From Thermoplasmata archaeon (GTDB lineage: Archaea; Thermoplasmatota; Thermoplasmata; GCA-020350865), in the NCBI GenBank assembly GCA_020351895.1, contig CP070672.1:3517854-3524076 (forward strand): a stretch of 6,223 nucleotides of DNA. Direction: 5' to 3'. How positions within the stretch are numbered: position 1 is the first letter of the stretch; each line of letters starts with the position of its first letter. The translations under genes and the position numbers were made by a program. Positions 1 through 5,616 of the stretch are shown one piece after another. The notes under the pieces were generated by a model. That model was not told the origin of the DNA. It did not search any database and was given only the letters and a program-made list of their open reading frames with translations.

Positions 1-1
1 T

Positions 2-385
2 AAATTATCAAAGAGTATTGGTCTCATGAATATAACATCTGTTCCTTTTGGAGGCTTTCCTATGTGTCATGGCGCAGGTGGTCTCGCAGCACAATACAGA
101 TTTGGAGCAAGAACTGGAGGGTCAAATATTATTAGTGGCTTGATATTATTACCAATCGCTCTGTTTTTTGCTAGCCCAGAATTTGTCGCAATTATTCCTC
201 TCGGCGTTTTTGGAGCATTATTGGTTTTTGTTGCGATTGAGTTAGGAAAACATAGTTTGAAAACAGACTCTTATATTGTCACGGGTATCATGGCAATATT
301 AGCGCTAATAATTAATATTACAATTGCTTTCATTATTGGGATGATATTAGCATACGGATTGACGAAAATACGCAAGCATCCATAA
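2..385 (+). CDS. MOT1-type molybdate/sulfate transporter, C-terminal part (5' end outside window)
   Basis: The reading frame is open to the left edge, so the ATG at 26 is an internal methionine and the gene begins outside the window. About 127 C-terminal residues remain. They begin with a glycine-rich stretch (FGGFPMCHGAGGLAAQYRFG, then ART-GG) that I recognise as the hallmark of the MOT1 family of molybdate/sulfate permeases. Three hydrophobic segments follow (roughly NIISGLILLPIALFF, FVAIIPLGVFGALLVFVAI and YIVTGIMAILALIINITIAF), ending in a short basic tail (KIRKHP). The protein would sit in the cytoplasmic membrane and import molybdate, or possibly tungstate or sulfate. Substrate choice cannot be read from this fragment. 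No clear T-rich terminator follows the stop codon. Family assignment is strong; the substrate is inferred from the family. Confidence 0.85.
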   Translation, partial: KLSKSIGLMNITSVPFGGFPMCHGAGGLAAQYRFGARTGGSNIISGLILLPIALFFASPEFVAIIPLGVFGALLVFVAIELGKHSLKTDSYIVTGIMAILALIINITIAFIIGMILAYGLTKIRKHP

Positions 386-455
386 GGGTCTAGGAATGAG
401 ATAGGCATATGGTGGGTTAACGCATAACGACCTTGGCAGGGATAAGCATTTTCTA

Positions 456-478
456 CCCCCTCCCATTGGAACCCCCCC
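456..478 (-). other. Putative G-quadruplex motif (C-rich on plus strand)
   Basis: The plus strand carries C5, T, C3, a 7-base spacer (attggaa) and C7. Read on the minus strand, this gives four runs of at least three G (G7 split as GGG-g-GGG, then GGG, then GGGGG) with loops of 1, 7 and 1 bases. That fits the usual G3+N1-7 quadruplex pattern. It lies about 70 bases after the transporter stop codon. Folding and function are not shown. Confidence 0.45.
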
Positions 479-660
479 TTTGACCTATTTGGTGCTATTG
501 CACTCATCTAACGTGGGTTATGAATTTAAGATTGAAAAACCCATCGATATTTTTCATTGTAATCGACAAATTTTAGAATCCTCCAGAATGTTAAGTGAAA
601 TCATGGATTCAACCATCGTAAGCTTTTAATACAAAGCTACTATTCATAAATCATTTCGAC

Positions 661-724
661 ACCAAAACGCATTGGTTTAAAACCAAGTTTTATTAGAATA
701 TATATCATAATTGGTCTTGGTGAT
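661..724 (+). promoter_or_regulatory. Promoter/operator region of the AbrB-like gene
   Basis: A perfect inverted repeat, TTGGTTT-A-AAACCAA, lies at 672-686. The pentamer TTGGT or its complement ACCAA occurs five times in this stretch: 661-665, 672-676, 682-686, 711-715 and 717-721. An AT-rich box with a TATATAT core (699-705) sits about 25 bases before the ATG at 728. That suits an archaeal TATA box giving a nearly leaderless transcript. GGTGAT at 719-724 could also serve as a ribosome binding site. The repeated half-sites flank the TATA-like box, as expected for a repressor site, possibly autoregulation by the AbrB-like product. That last step is inference. Confidence 0.45.
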
Positions 725-727
725 TAT

Positions 728-910
728 ATGCAAGTAAATATGGATGATGTGGTGCATATTACTGAGACCGGCCTTACGATTAGGGGATCAAGAAGATGCG
801 CTGCAATTCCAAAACCCACCGTAGACAAAATTAGGCTAGGGAACGGTGATATAATAAGATGGATACTATTCAAGGATAGAAGCATGGTTATTACTGAGGT
901 TAAAAGATAA
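728..910 (+). CDS. AbrB/SpoVT-type (swapped-hairpin) small DNA-binding protein
   Basis: This 60-residue protein has the layout of a single AbrB/MazE/SpoVT swapped-hairpin domain: a first strand (VVHITETGLTIRGS, about 8-21), the AIPKPTVDKI segment where family members have IPK-x-hydrophobic-x-K-L (26-35), a GD turn (40-41) followed by IIRW, and a final strand (SMVITEV, 52-58). Such proteins are homodimeric DNA-binding regulators. Some are antitoxins paired with PIN-domain toxins. No toxin-like frame follows in the next 380 bases, so a stand-alone transcription regulator is the more likely role. The ATG at 728 follows GGTGAT closely; the internal Met5 is an alternative start. Asn39 and Arg36 occupy places where a glycine-rich LG-KKGD pattern is usual, so this is a divergent member. 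No direct target can be named. Confidence 0.6.
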   Translation: MQVNMDDVVHITETGLTIRGSRRCAAIPKPTVDKIRLGNGDIIRWILFKDRSMVITEVKR

Positions 911-1295
911 AGACTCTAATGTCAAAGTACCGATAATGTTAGCAGCGATTTATGTTGCCATCATTGATACATCCCTTGGAATTTGTTATGCTATTCCTCA
1001 CACACCTTTCCTATAGAAATTCACCAGGCATTTAATCTCTTTCTCAATGTTTCCCTTCATCCCGATTCTATATCTCATTAGATAAGTAGTTCGAGATACT
1101 CCTAAACTCATTATTTCTTTAATCCTCATCCTTGAGGGCTGCTAGCCTCAATATCTCGTTCTTTTTCAATACATTATAATATATACGGCAAATCCTGCCT
1201 GTCTTGAAAGGTATTTGACTTTAGGACGTGGTGAGTATCCCGAGATCTTGCAAGGTATAGAGGACATCTCCTTCCTTAGTTTTTAGTAAGTTATC
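911..1295. other. Region without an intact gene, holding short minus-strand open segments
   Basis: The plus strand shows only very short frames, the longest being ATG at 936 to a TAG at 1014 with no recognisable motif. The minus strand, just after the DUF1667 stop codon, has three short successive open segments that together suggest a decayed small gene (separate entry). I see no tRNA, no CRISPR-like repeat and no clear T-rich terminator for the minus-strand operon. Confidence 0.5.
998..1267 (-). pseudogene. Possible degenerate helix-turn-helix gene
   Basis: Reading leftward from 1267 there are three open segments. The first is an ATG frame of 33 codons (1267-1166), with an AAGGAAGGAG run directly before the ATG and a product ending KYLSRQAGFAVYIIMY. 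The second is a short frame (1169-1119, TTG start) reading LKKNEILRLAALKDED. The third is an ATG frame of 43 codons (1129-998) reading MRIKEIMSLGVSRTTYLMRY and onward to FYRKGV. The third segment looks like the recognition half of a helix-turn-helix (IKEIMSLGVSRTTY), and the second looks like the helix that would precede it. Joining them needs a frameshift near 1122-1130. A TATA-like stretch lies at 1174-1186. This could be a broken regulator or transposase HTH; chance resemblance is not excluded. The first and third segments share one frame, and the middle one does not. Confidence 0.3.
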
Positions 1296-1727
1296 TCACA
1301 GAAATCTTTCAAGATTTGATAAAAGGCGAGCCCTGATAAACTCCTCATTCTCACAAGCCTTAATTGTTGTCTTTCTCACGTTCTTTGTGGCCACGATATC
1401 TACTTCTAGACCAACTACATTTTCAACAAGAACATCTCCGATTTTAACAGGTGCATGAACCTCAATTTCTGAAATGGCATCCATAACATCAAATAACCTA
1501 ACCTTTGGTATGGATCTATCGCTTTTTACACTAACCAAGGGCAATTCCCCGTCTTTGACAATGATGCTGGTGGTAAGTGTCCTTTTGGGATCAAGCAATT
1601 CTTCCTTTCCGTACTCTATTCCTTTTTTACATTGATGCCCTTCTATTTTTGTGATAATCCCACCTTTCTGATGAATTACCACCTTACAGCCTATTGGGCA
1701 TATGATACATGTGATTTCGGATCCCAT
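1296..1727 (-). CDS. DUF1667 family protein with four-cysteine N-terminal motif (third gene of GlpA-like operon)
   Basis: The 143-residue product starts MGSEITCIICPIGCKV. I place the start at 1727, not the longer ATG at 1778, because GGTGG (1734-1738) lies 6 bases upstream and the preceding gene stops just before it. Cysteines 7, 10, 14 and 33 (CxxCxxxC, then EGHQCKKG) resemble the [4Fe-4S] or metal-binding N-terminal domain of molybdopterin oxidoreductases. The later APVKIGDVLVENVVGLEVDIVATKNV segment is typical of DUF1667. About 25 further residues (RKTTIKACENEEFIRA and onward) form a tail that includes one more cysteine. In bacteria this family is commonly linked to glycerol-3-phosphate dehydrogenase and FAD/NAD(P) oxidoreductase genes, the same arrangement as here. 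The role is unproven; a small electron-transfer or scaffold subunit is the likely reading. Confidence 0.85.
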   Translation of the reverse strand: MGSEITCIICPIGCKVVIHQKGGIITKIEGHQCKKGIEYGKEELLDPKRTLTTSIIVKDGELPLVSVKSDRSIPKVRLFDVMDAISEIEVHAPVKIGDVLVENVVGLEVDIVATKNVRKTTIKACENEEFIRARLLSNLERFL

Positions 1728-1728
1728 T

Positions 1729-2964
1729 TTATTCCACCGCAACAGTAATTTCCTTTGCCCCTTCAATCTCCTTAGCATTCAGCTTGATTTTGATCATCTC
1801 AGGGGGAGCTACCCTTTTAAATTTCTTTGATTTCAAAACCTCTTGACCATCCATGATTATAACATTCCTATCGAACCCAAGTTCTAACACTCTCAAGTAG
1901 ATATCCACATCCTCCAAGGCGACCTTCTGGGGAACTACAAACTGTATTCCTTGTCCATGTTTAATTTCGATTTGAGGCTTTTCTATTAATTTATCCTTGA
2001 CATATAATGCAGCATTCTTACCAGCTTTATAGGCATCCATTGTTACGTAATCCACAATATCGTGGACCAGAAGAACGTTCCCGCATGCGAAAATTCCAGG
2101 TTGAGAAGTCATGAAATTCTCATTAACCACGGCTCCACCTGTTCTTTCATCCAGGATTATCCCAGCCATTTTTGAGAGCTCGTTTTCAGGTATGAGGCCC
2201 ACTGATAAAAGCAGGGTGTCGCATGCAATCTTCCTTTCAGTACCTTTGATAACCTCCCCTTCCTCATCCACCTCTGCAATGGTTACGGATTCCACTCTCT
2301 CCTTACCTTCAATATCGATCACTGTATGTCTCAGTAGAAGGGGAATATCAAAATCCTCCAGGCACTGCACCCTATTGCGGATCAAACCACTGCAGTATGG
2401 CAGGATTTCAACTACACAAGGAACCTCTGCACCCTCCAAAACAAGTCTTCTGGCCATGATTAGGCCGATATCGCCAGATCCTAAAATCACAATCTTCTTT
2501 CCAATCATGTAGTTACCGATGTTGATGAAGTGCTGGGCTTCCCCGGCCTTGAAAATACCACTGGGCCTGTCACCTGGGATGCGGATCATCCCTCGGGTTC
2601 TCTCCCTGCAGCCCATTGCTAAAACTACTGCTTTGGCTTTGATTTTGTGACGGCCACTTTCATTTGATACAATCAACTCACGATTTTCATTCATTTCGAT
2701 TACCATGGATTTGAGCATCACCGGGATTTCGAGCCCCTCTACTTCATCCATGAATCTGTGGATATACTCTGGTCCTGTCAATGCTTCTTTGTATATCTCC
2801 AATCCAAAGCCTTCATGAATGCATTGGGGGAGTATCCCTCCCAAATTCTCGTCTCTCTCGATTACGAGAATGTTGTCTATTCCCTCCTTTTTAGCGGCTA
2901 TTGCCGCAGCAAGGCCCGCAGGCCCCCCACCGATTATTGCCACATCAACATTCTTTTGAATCAT
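1729..2964 (-). CDS. FAD/NAD(P)-dependent oxidoreductase, second gene of GlpA-like operon
   Basis: This 411-residue flavoprotein has the two-dinucleotide-fold layout of the pyridine nucleotide-disulfide oxidoreductase group. The FAD-binding GGGPAG is at 12-17. The NAD(P)-binding LGSGDIG is at 161-167, followed by a strand and acidic residues. The second FAD contact, GIFACGN, is at 290-296. The LGGILPQCIHEGFG motif (41-54) and ALTGPEYIHRF (61-71) are hallmarks of the family that partners GlpA-like dehydrogenases and DUF1667. No classical CxxxxC redox disulfide is present at the expected place. Length is normal for the family. Its ATG overlaps the end of the upstream gene by 20 bases, with GAGG (2969-2972) as ribosome binding site, so it is co-translated. 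It probably passes electrons between the dehydrogenase and NAD(P)(H). The actual acceptor is unknown. Confidence 0.88.
   Translation of the reverse strand: MIQKNVDVAIIGGGPAGLAAAIAAKKEGIDNILVIERDENLGGILPQCIHEGFGLEIYKEALTGPEYIHRFMDEVEGLEIPVMLKSMVIEMNENRELIVSNESGRHKIKAKAVVLAMGCRERTRGMIRIPGDRPSGIFKAGEAQHFINIGNYMIGKKIVILGSGDIGLIMARRLVLEGAEVPCVVEILPYCSGLIRNRVQCLEDFDIPLLLRHTVIDIEGKERVESVTIAEVDEEGEVIKGTERKIACDTLLLSVGLIPENELSKMAGIILDERTGGAVVNENFMTSQPGIFACGNVLLVHDIVDYVTMDAYKAGKNAALYVKDKLIEKPQIEIKHGQGIQFVVPQKVALEDVDIYLRVLELGFDRNVIIMDGQEVLKSKKFKRVAPPEMIKIKLNAKEIEGAKEITVAVE
1734..1738 (-). promoter_or_regulatory. Ribosome binding site GGTGG fixing the DUF1667 start
   Basis: On the minus strand GGTGG lies 6 bases before the ATG at 1727 and matches the archaeal anti-Shine-Dalgarno (consensus GGAGGTGATC). 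It sits inside the last codons of the upstream oxidoreductase. This supports translational coupling and the shorter start over the ATG at 1778. Confidence 0.65.
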
Positions 2965-4417
2965 GCTTCCTCAAATCCTTTGTTCTTCCCACAAAAAGAA
3001 AGGAGCCAGGTCCTCTTTGGGTGATATCCTTTACATCTTCCCCAAATTGCTCCTCCATTATCTTTACAATCCTTGCCCTGCAGAATCCTCCCTGGCACCT
3101 GCCCATTGTGGCCCTGCACCTGTATTTGATACCAGATAGGGTTCTTACCTCAAGGGGATTTTCAATAGCATCGATTACTTCCCGCTCAGTTACATTTTCG
3201 CATCTGCAAATCAAATGACCGTGTCTTGGATTGGAATCAATAAGATTTACCTTCTCCTTTAGATCCAACTTGTGAAACCTCATTCGGCCCTTTCTGGTTT
3301 TAAAATCCTCTTTGATTTTAAGGTCTTCATTTGCTTTGATTATATCAACCACTTTCTTGGTAATTGCGGGTGATGCGGAAAGTCCTGGTGATTCGATTCC
3401 CATTAGGTTGATGAACCCTTTGACTCCCTCATCTTCCTCGATTACAAAATCACCAGAAAACTCACATGTTTGGGGGATTAGCTTGCATCTTATGCCTGCA
3501 TAGCTTTGAATGTAAGCATCCTTAGGGAGATTTTTTAAAAGACTGGTTGCGCCCAAAAGCAGTTTTTCCATTCCCTCTTTTGTGGTCCTTGTATCTTCTT
3601 TTCCTTCGATGTATTTCGCGGATGGACCGATTAAGATGTTCCCTTCAATTGTTGGGGTGAGGTGAACTCCAAGACCCCCAGAGCCGTTTTCGGGAGGAGG
3701 ATAAATCAAGTGGTTTATCAGGTGAGAATAACTCTTGTCAAGTATAAGATACTCTCCCCTGCATGGGTAGACCCTATGCTTTGTGATTCCCACCATTTCT
3801 GCTATTTTGTCGCAATAAAGACCTGCACTGTTTATGATCCATCTAGACTTCAGATTCAAGTTTTTCGTTTTAACCCCGAAATAACCTTCTTTTGGTGAAA
3901 TATCCGCAACCTCGGAATCTAAAAATATCTTGACTTTGTTTTCCCATGCATTCTCAGCCAGGGCAATTGTCAGATGATACGGAGATACGATTCCTGCGGA
4001 TGGAACCCATAAACCTTTTTGGGCATTTATATTGGGTTCAAGCTTTTTTACTTCTTCTTCATCCAGGAATTCAAGGTCCCAAACCCTGTTTTTGTCACCT
4101 ACCTCTTTTAATTTCTCCAATTCGCGTATCTCAACTTCATTCCTGGCAACAGCCAGTTTCCCGATTCTTTTAAAATCCACACCAAGTTCCTCAACAAATG
4201 TAGGAAATAGGGTGTTACCCTTAACACAAAGTCCTGCCTTAAGGGAGCCGGGCTGTGAGTAGATACCCGAATGCACAACACCGGAATTGGCCTTGCTGGC
4301 ACCTCCGCAAACATCACTCTCCTTCTCCACCAAAGCCAATTTCAAATCATACTTGGAGAGCTCATGCGCCATGTTGCATCCAACCACCCCACCACCGATA
4401 ACAAGGACATCGAACAT
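2945..4417 (-). CDS. glpA: GlpA-like FAD-dependent dehydrogenase with C-terminal [2Fe-2S] (BFD) domain
   Basis: Taken from Met at 4417 the protein has 490 residues and begins directly with the FAD-binding fold (MFDVLVIGGGVVGC; Gly 8, 10, 13). The frame also has ATGs at 4426 and 4471, which would add 3 or 18 residues. A GGGG run at 4429-4432 makes the two inner starts plausible, but the start is not certain. The GASKANSGVVHSGIYSQPGS segment and the following LKAGLC and later YPCRGEYLIL are typical of the GlpA/L-2-hydroxyglutarate-oxidase family. The C-terminus carries CRC (404, 406) and CQGGFC (441, 446), the CxC...CxxxxC ligand pattern of a BFD-like [2Fe-2S] domain, plus an extra Cys434. Operon context and the BFD domain favour glycerol-3-phosphate oxidation to dihydroxyacetone phosphate. 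A 2-hydroxyacid substrate remains possible. It is the first gene of the operon. Confidence 0.82.
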   Translation of the reverse strand: MFDVLVIGGGVVGCNMAHELSKYDLKLALVEKESDVCGGASKANSGVVHSGIYSQPGSLKAGLCVKGNTLFPTFVEELGVDFKRIGKLAVARNEVEIRELEKLKEVGDKNRVWDLEFLDEEEVKKLEPNINAQKGLWVPSAGIVSPYHLTIALAENAWENKVKIFLDSEVADISPKEGYFGVKTKNLNLKSRWIINSAGLYCDKIAEMVGITKHRVYPCRGEYLILDKSYSHLINHLIYPPPENGSGGLGVHLTPTIEGNILIGPSAKYIEGKEDTRTTKEGMEKLLLGATSLLKNLPKDAYIQSYAGIRCKLIPQTCEFSGDFVIEEDEGVKGFINLMGIESPGLSASPAITKKVVDIIKANEDLKIKEDFKTRKGRMRFHKLDLKEKVNLIDSNPRHGHLICRCENVTEREVIDAIENPLEVRTLSGIKYRCRATMGRCQGGFCRARIVKIMEEQFGEDVKDITQRGPGSFLFVGRTKDLRKHDSKEC

Positions 4418-4471
4418 AGAATCCATGTCCCCGAAAAATGCTTGGCTGTATTTATGGGTTTTGCGGATCAT

Positions 4472-4529
4472 ATCTATCAGTAAAGTTTATTGAAGTTGGC
4501 CTCGTTACCCCAAAATAAAAAGTGATACA
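4472..4529. promoter_or_regulatory. Divergent promoter region between the GlpA-like operon and the DHS-family gene
   Basis: This short divergent spacer must hold signals for both directions. On the plus strand, TAAAGTTTATTG (4481-4492) resembles an archaeal BRE plus TATA box and would place transcription start near 4513-4516, just before the ATG at 4530. GTGAT (4522-4526) is a plausible ribosome binding site. For the minus-strand operon, the T-rich CTTTTTATTTTG (complement of 4511-4522) is a weaker TATA-like candidate. The near-touching signals mean the two transcription units could influence each other. I see no clear repressor palindrome. Confidence 0.4.
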
Positions 4530-5567
4530 ATGACCGAGGGAGATGCTAATTTCAAGGCTGAGAGAAAAAAGCTCATGGAAAAACCAGTAAACCAGATAAA
4601 GATACATGAGAAAATGACGGTAAGGGAATTGGTGGAAAACTTTTCAAGCATGTCCATTCAAGCAAGAAATATAGGAAACGCGGCAAAGATCTGGGAAAGA
4701 ATGTTAACTGATGATCAAAGATCCACCATATTCATGGGATTGACAGGACCTCTTATTGCAGCCGGTCTTAGAAATGTTCTTTCTGAAATTGTTAAGAAAA
4801 ACCTTGTGGATGTCGTGGTATCCACAGGCGCAATCGTCTATCAGGATCTTCTCTACACAAGGGGGGGACAACATCATCACGGTCTAATAAACGTAGACGA
4901 TCAAAAACTGAGAGATCTAAGAATAAACAGGATCTACGATGTCTTTTCTGATGATATCCTCTTCTTTGAAACAGACGATTACGTGGATAAATACACGCAG
5001 AAGAATATAAAGCCAGGAAATTACTCCAGCAGAGAGTTTCTTATGGAGTTATCAAAAGATATAGAGGACGAAAATTCCATTCTGAAAGCATGTTACGATA
5101 CCAATACGCCAATCTTCGTTCCCGCGTTAAATGATTCTTCCATTGGGATCGGTTTGACAAAGTACTGGGCAAACAATAAGGATAAACCAAAGGTAACATT
5201 GGATTCCATAAAGGATAACTATGAGATGGTGCAGATAATACTCAATTCAATCAGAACTGGCGCCGTGTATATTGGTGGAGGGGTACCAAAGAATTTCATA
5301 AACGATGCCATAGTGATGGCGAATTTCGATTTTGGAGCCACGGTGGAGGGGCACAAATATGCCATCCAAATCTCAACTGCAATTCCCATGGATGGAGGCC
5401 TTTCTGGGAGCACTTTGGGCGAGGCCATTGCCTGGGGAAAGGTAAAAGGCGATGCAAGAAAATCAATGGTTTTTATGGAAGCATCGGTTGGTCTCCCATT
5501 AATTTATGGTTATCTAGATGGTAATAAAAACGTCCAAAATAGGCCCAGGATGAATTTTCAGTTTTAA
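4530..5567 (+). CDS. Deoxyhypusine synthase family protein, bacterial/SpeY-like branch
   Basis: The 345-residue protein is collinear with deoxyhypusine synthases. It has STGA (98-101), an IGGGVPK segment (248-254) and a C-terminal EAIAWGK motif whose Lys304 aligns with the catalytic lysine (human Lys329); Glu298 and Trp302 are also conserved. DHS uses NAD and spermidine to modify the translation factor aIF5A. However, where classical DHS has a GNxLVPN motif this protein has RINRIYDVFSDDI. Where human DHS has GGGVxKHH this has GGGVPKNF, so the polyamine-pocket His288 becomes Asn255. GHKYAIQISTA and GGLSGSTLGEA also look like the bacterial DHS-like proteins, some of which (SpeY) make homospermidine. 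The function may therefore be homospermidine synthesis, deoxyhypusine synthesis or a related aminobutyl transfer. The start at 4530 is supported by GTGAT 3 bases upstream; Met16 is an alternative. Confidence 0.85.
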   Translation: MTEGDANFKAERKKLMEKPVNQIKIHEKMTVRELVENFSSMSIQARNIGNAAKIWERMLTDDQRSTIFMGLTGPLIAAGLRNVLSEIVKKNLVDVVVSTGAIVYQDLLYTRGGQHHHGLINVDDQKLRDLRINRIYDVFSDDILFFETDDYVDKYTQKNIKPGNYSSREFLMELSKDIEDENSILKACYDTNTPIFVPALNDSSIGIGLTKYWANNKDKPKVTLDSIKDNYEMVQIILNSIRTGAVYIGGGVPKNFINDAIVMANFDFGATVEGHKYAIQISTAIPMDGGLSGSTLGEAIAWGKVKGDARKSMVFMEASVGLPLIYGYLDGNKNVQNRPRMNFQF

Positions 5568-5616
5568 CTGATTTTAATTGATATCTAGAAAAATATTGAT
5601 AATAAAAAAATGTTTA
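5568..5616. terminator. AT-rich convergent 3' region, probable terminators
   Basis: This 49-base spacer lies between two convergent genes. For the minus-strand GTPase it gives T7 (complement of 5604-5610) and T5 (complement of 5589-5593), which suits archaeal oligo-T termination. For the plus-strand gene only short T4 runs are seen (5562-5565, 5572-5575). TGATAA (5597-5602) and TTATCA (5614-5619) form a 6-base inverted repeat around an 11-base A-rich loop. ATTGATAT/ATTGATAAT occurs at 5577-5584, 5595-5603 and 5622-5630. Confidence 0.4.

Larger units (their letters stand above)
386..727. other. Intergenic region without a convincing gene
   Basis: These 342 bases separate the transporter and the AbrB-like gene. 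I find no tRNA-like fold and no convincing coding frame. The left half holds a C-rich tract (456-478) that stands out in this AT-rich sequence. The right end holds a short palindrome and an AT-rich box before the AbrB-like gene. Two short open frames are visible: GTG at 513 to 629 (+, 38 residues) and ATG at 708 down to 640 (-, 22 residues, containing LGFKPMRFGVEMIYE). Neither is long enough to call, although the second could be a gene fossil. Confidence 0.6.

Noticed and set aside
271..507. 78-codon minus-strand open frame across the transporter end and spacer
   Set aside because: Lies opposite a well-supported transporter gene and shows no domain pattern.
513..629. GTG-started 38-residue open frame on the plus strand in the left intergenic region
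   Set aside because: No ribosome binding site, no recognisable motif, and a length common by chance in AT-rich sequence.
640..708. 22-residue minus-strand frame containing LGFKPMRFGVEMIYE, resembling the end of an acetyltransferase-type protein
   Set aside because: Too short, bounded upstream by a stop codon, and it overlaps the promoter-like region of the AbrB-like gene; kept only as a possible fossil.
936..1016. Short plus-strand frame after the AbrB-like gene (MLAAIYVAIIDTSLG), considered as a toxin start
   Set aside because: Only about 26 codons; an IIDTS sequence alone does not make a PIN-domain toxin.
1728..1778. Longer start of the DUF1667 gene at 1778
   Set aside because: It would overlap the upstream gene by about 50 bases and add a basic stretch unlike the family; the GGTGG site supports 1727.
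2111..2512. 133-codon plus-strand open frame inside the FAD/NAD(P) oxidoreductase gene
   Set aside because: Shadow of the minus-strand gene, with serine/threonine-rich low-complexity composition and no motif.
2901..3218. 105-codon plus-strand open frame across the junction of the two flavoprotein genes
   Set aside because: Antisense to two clearly coding frames, no family resemblance.
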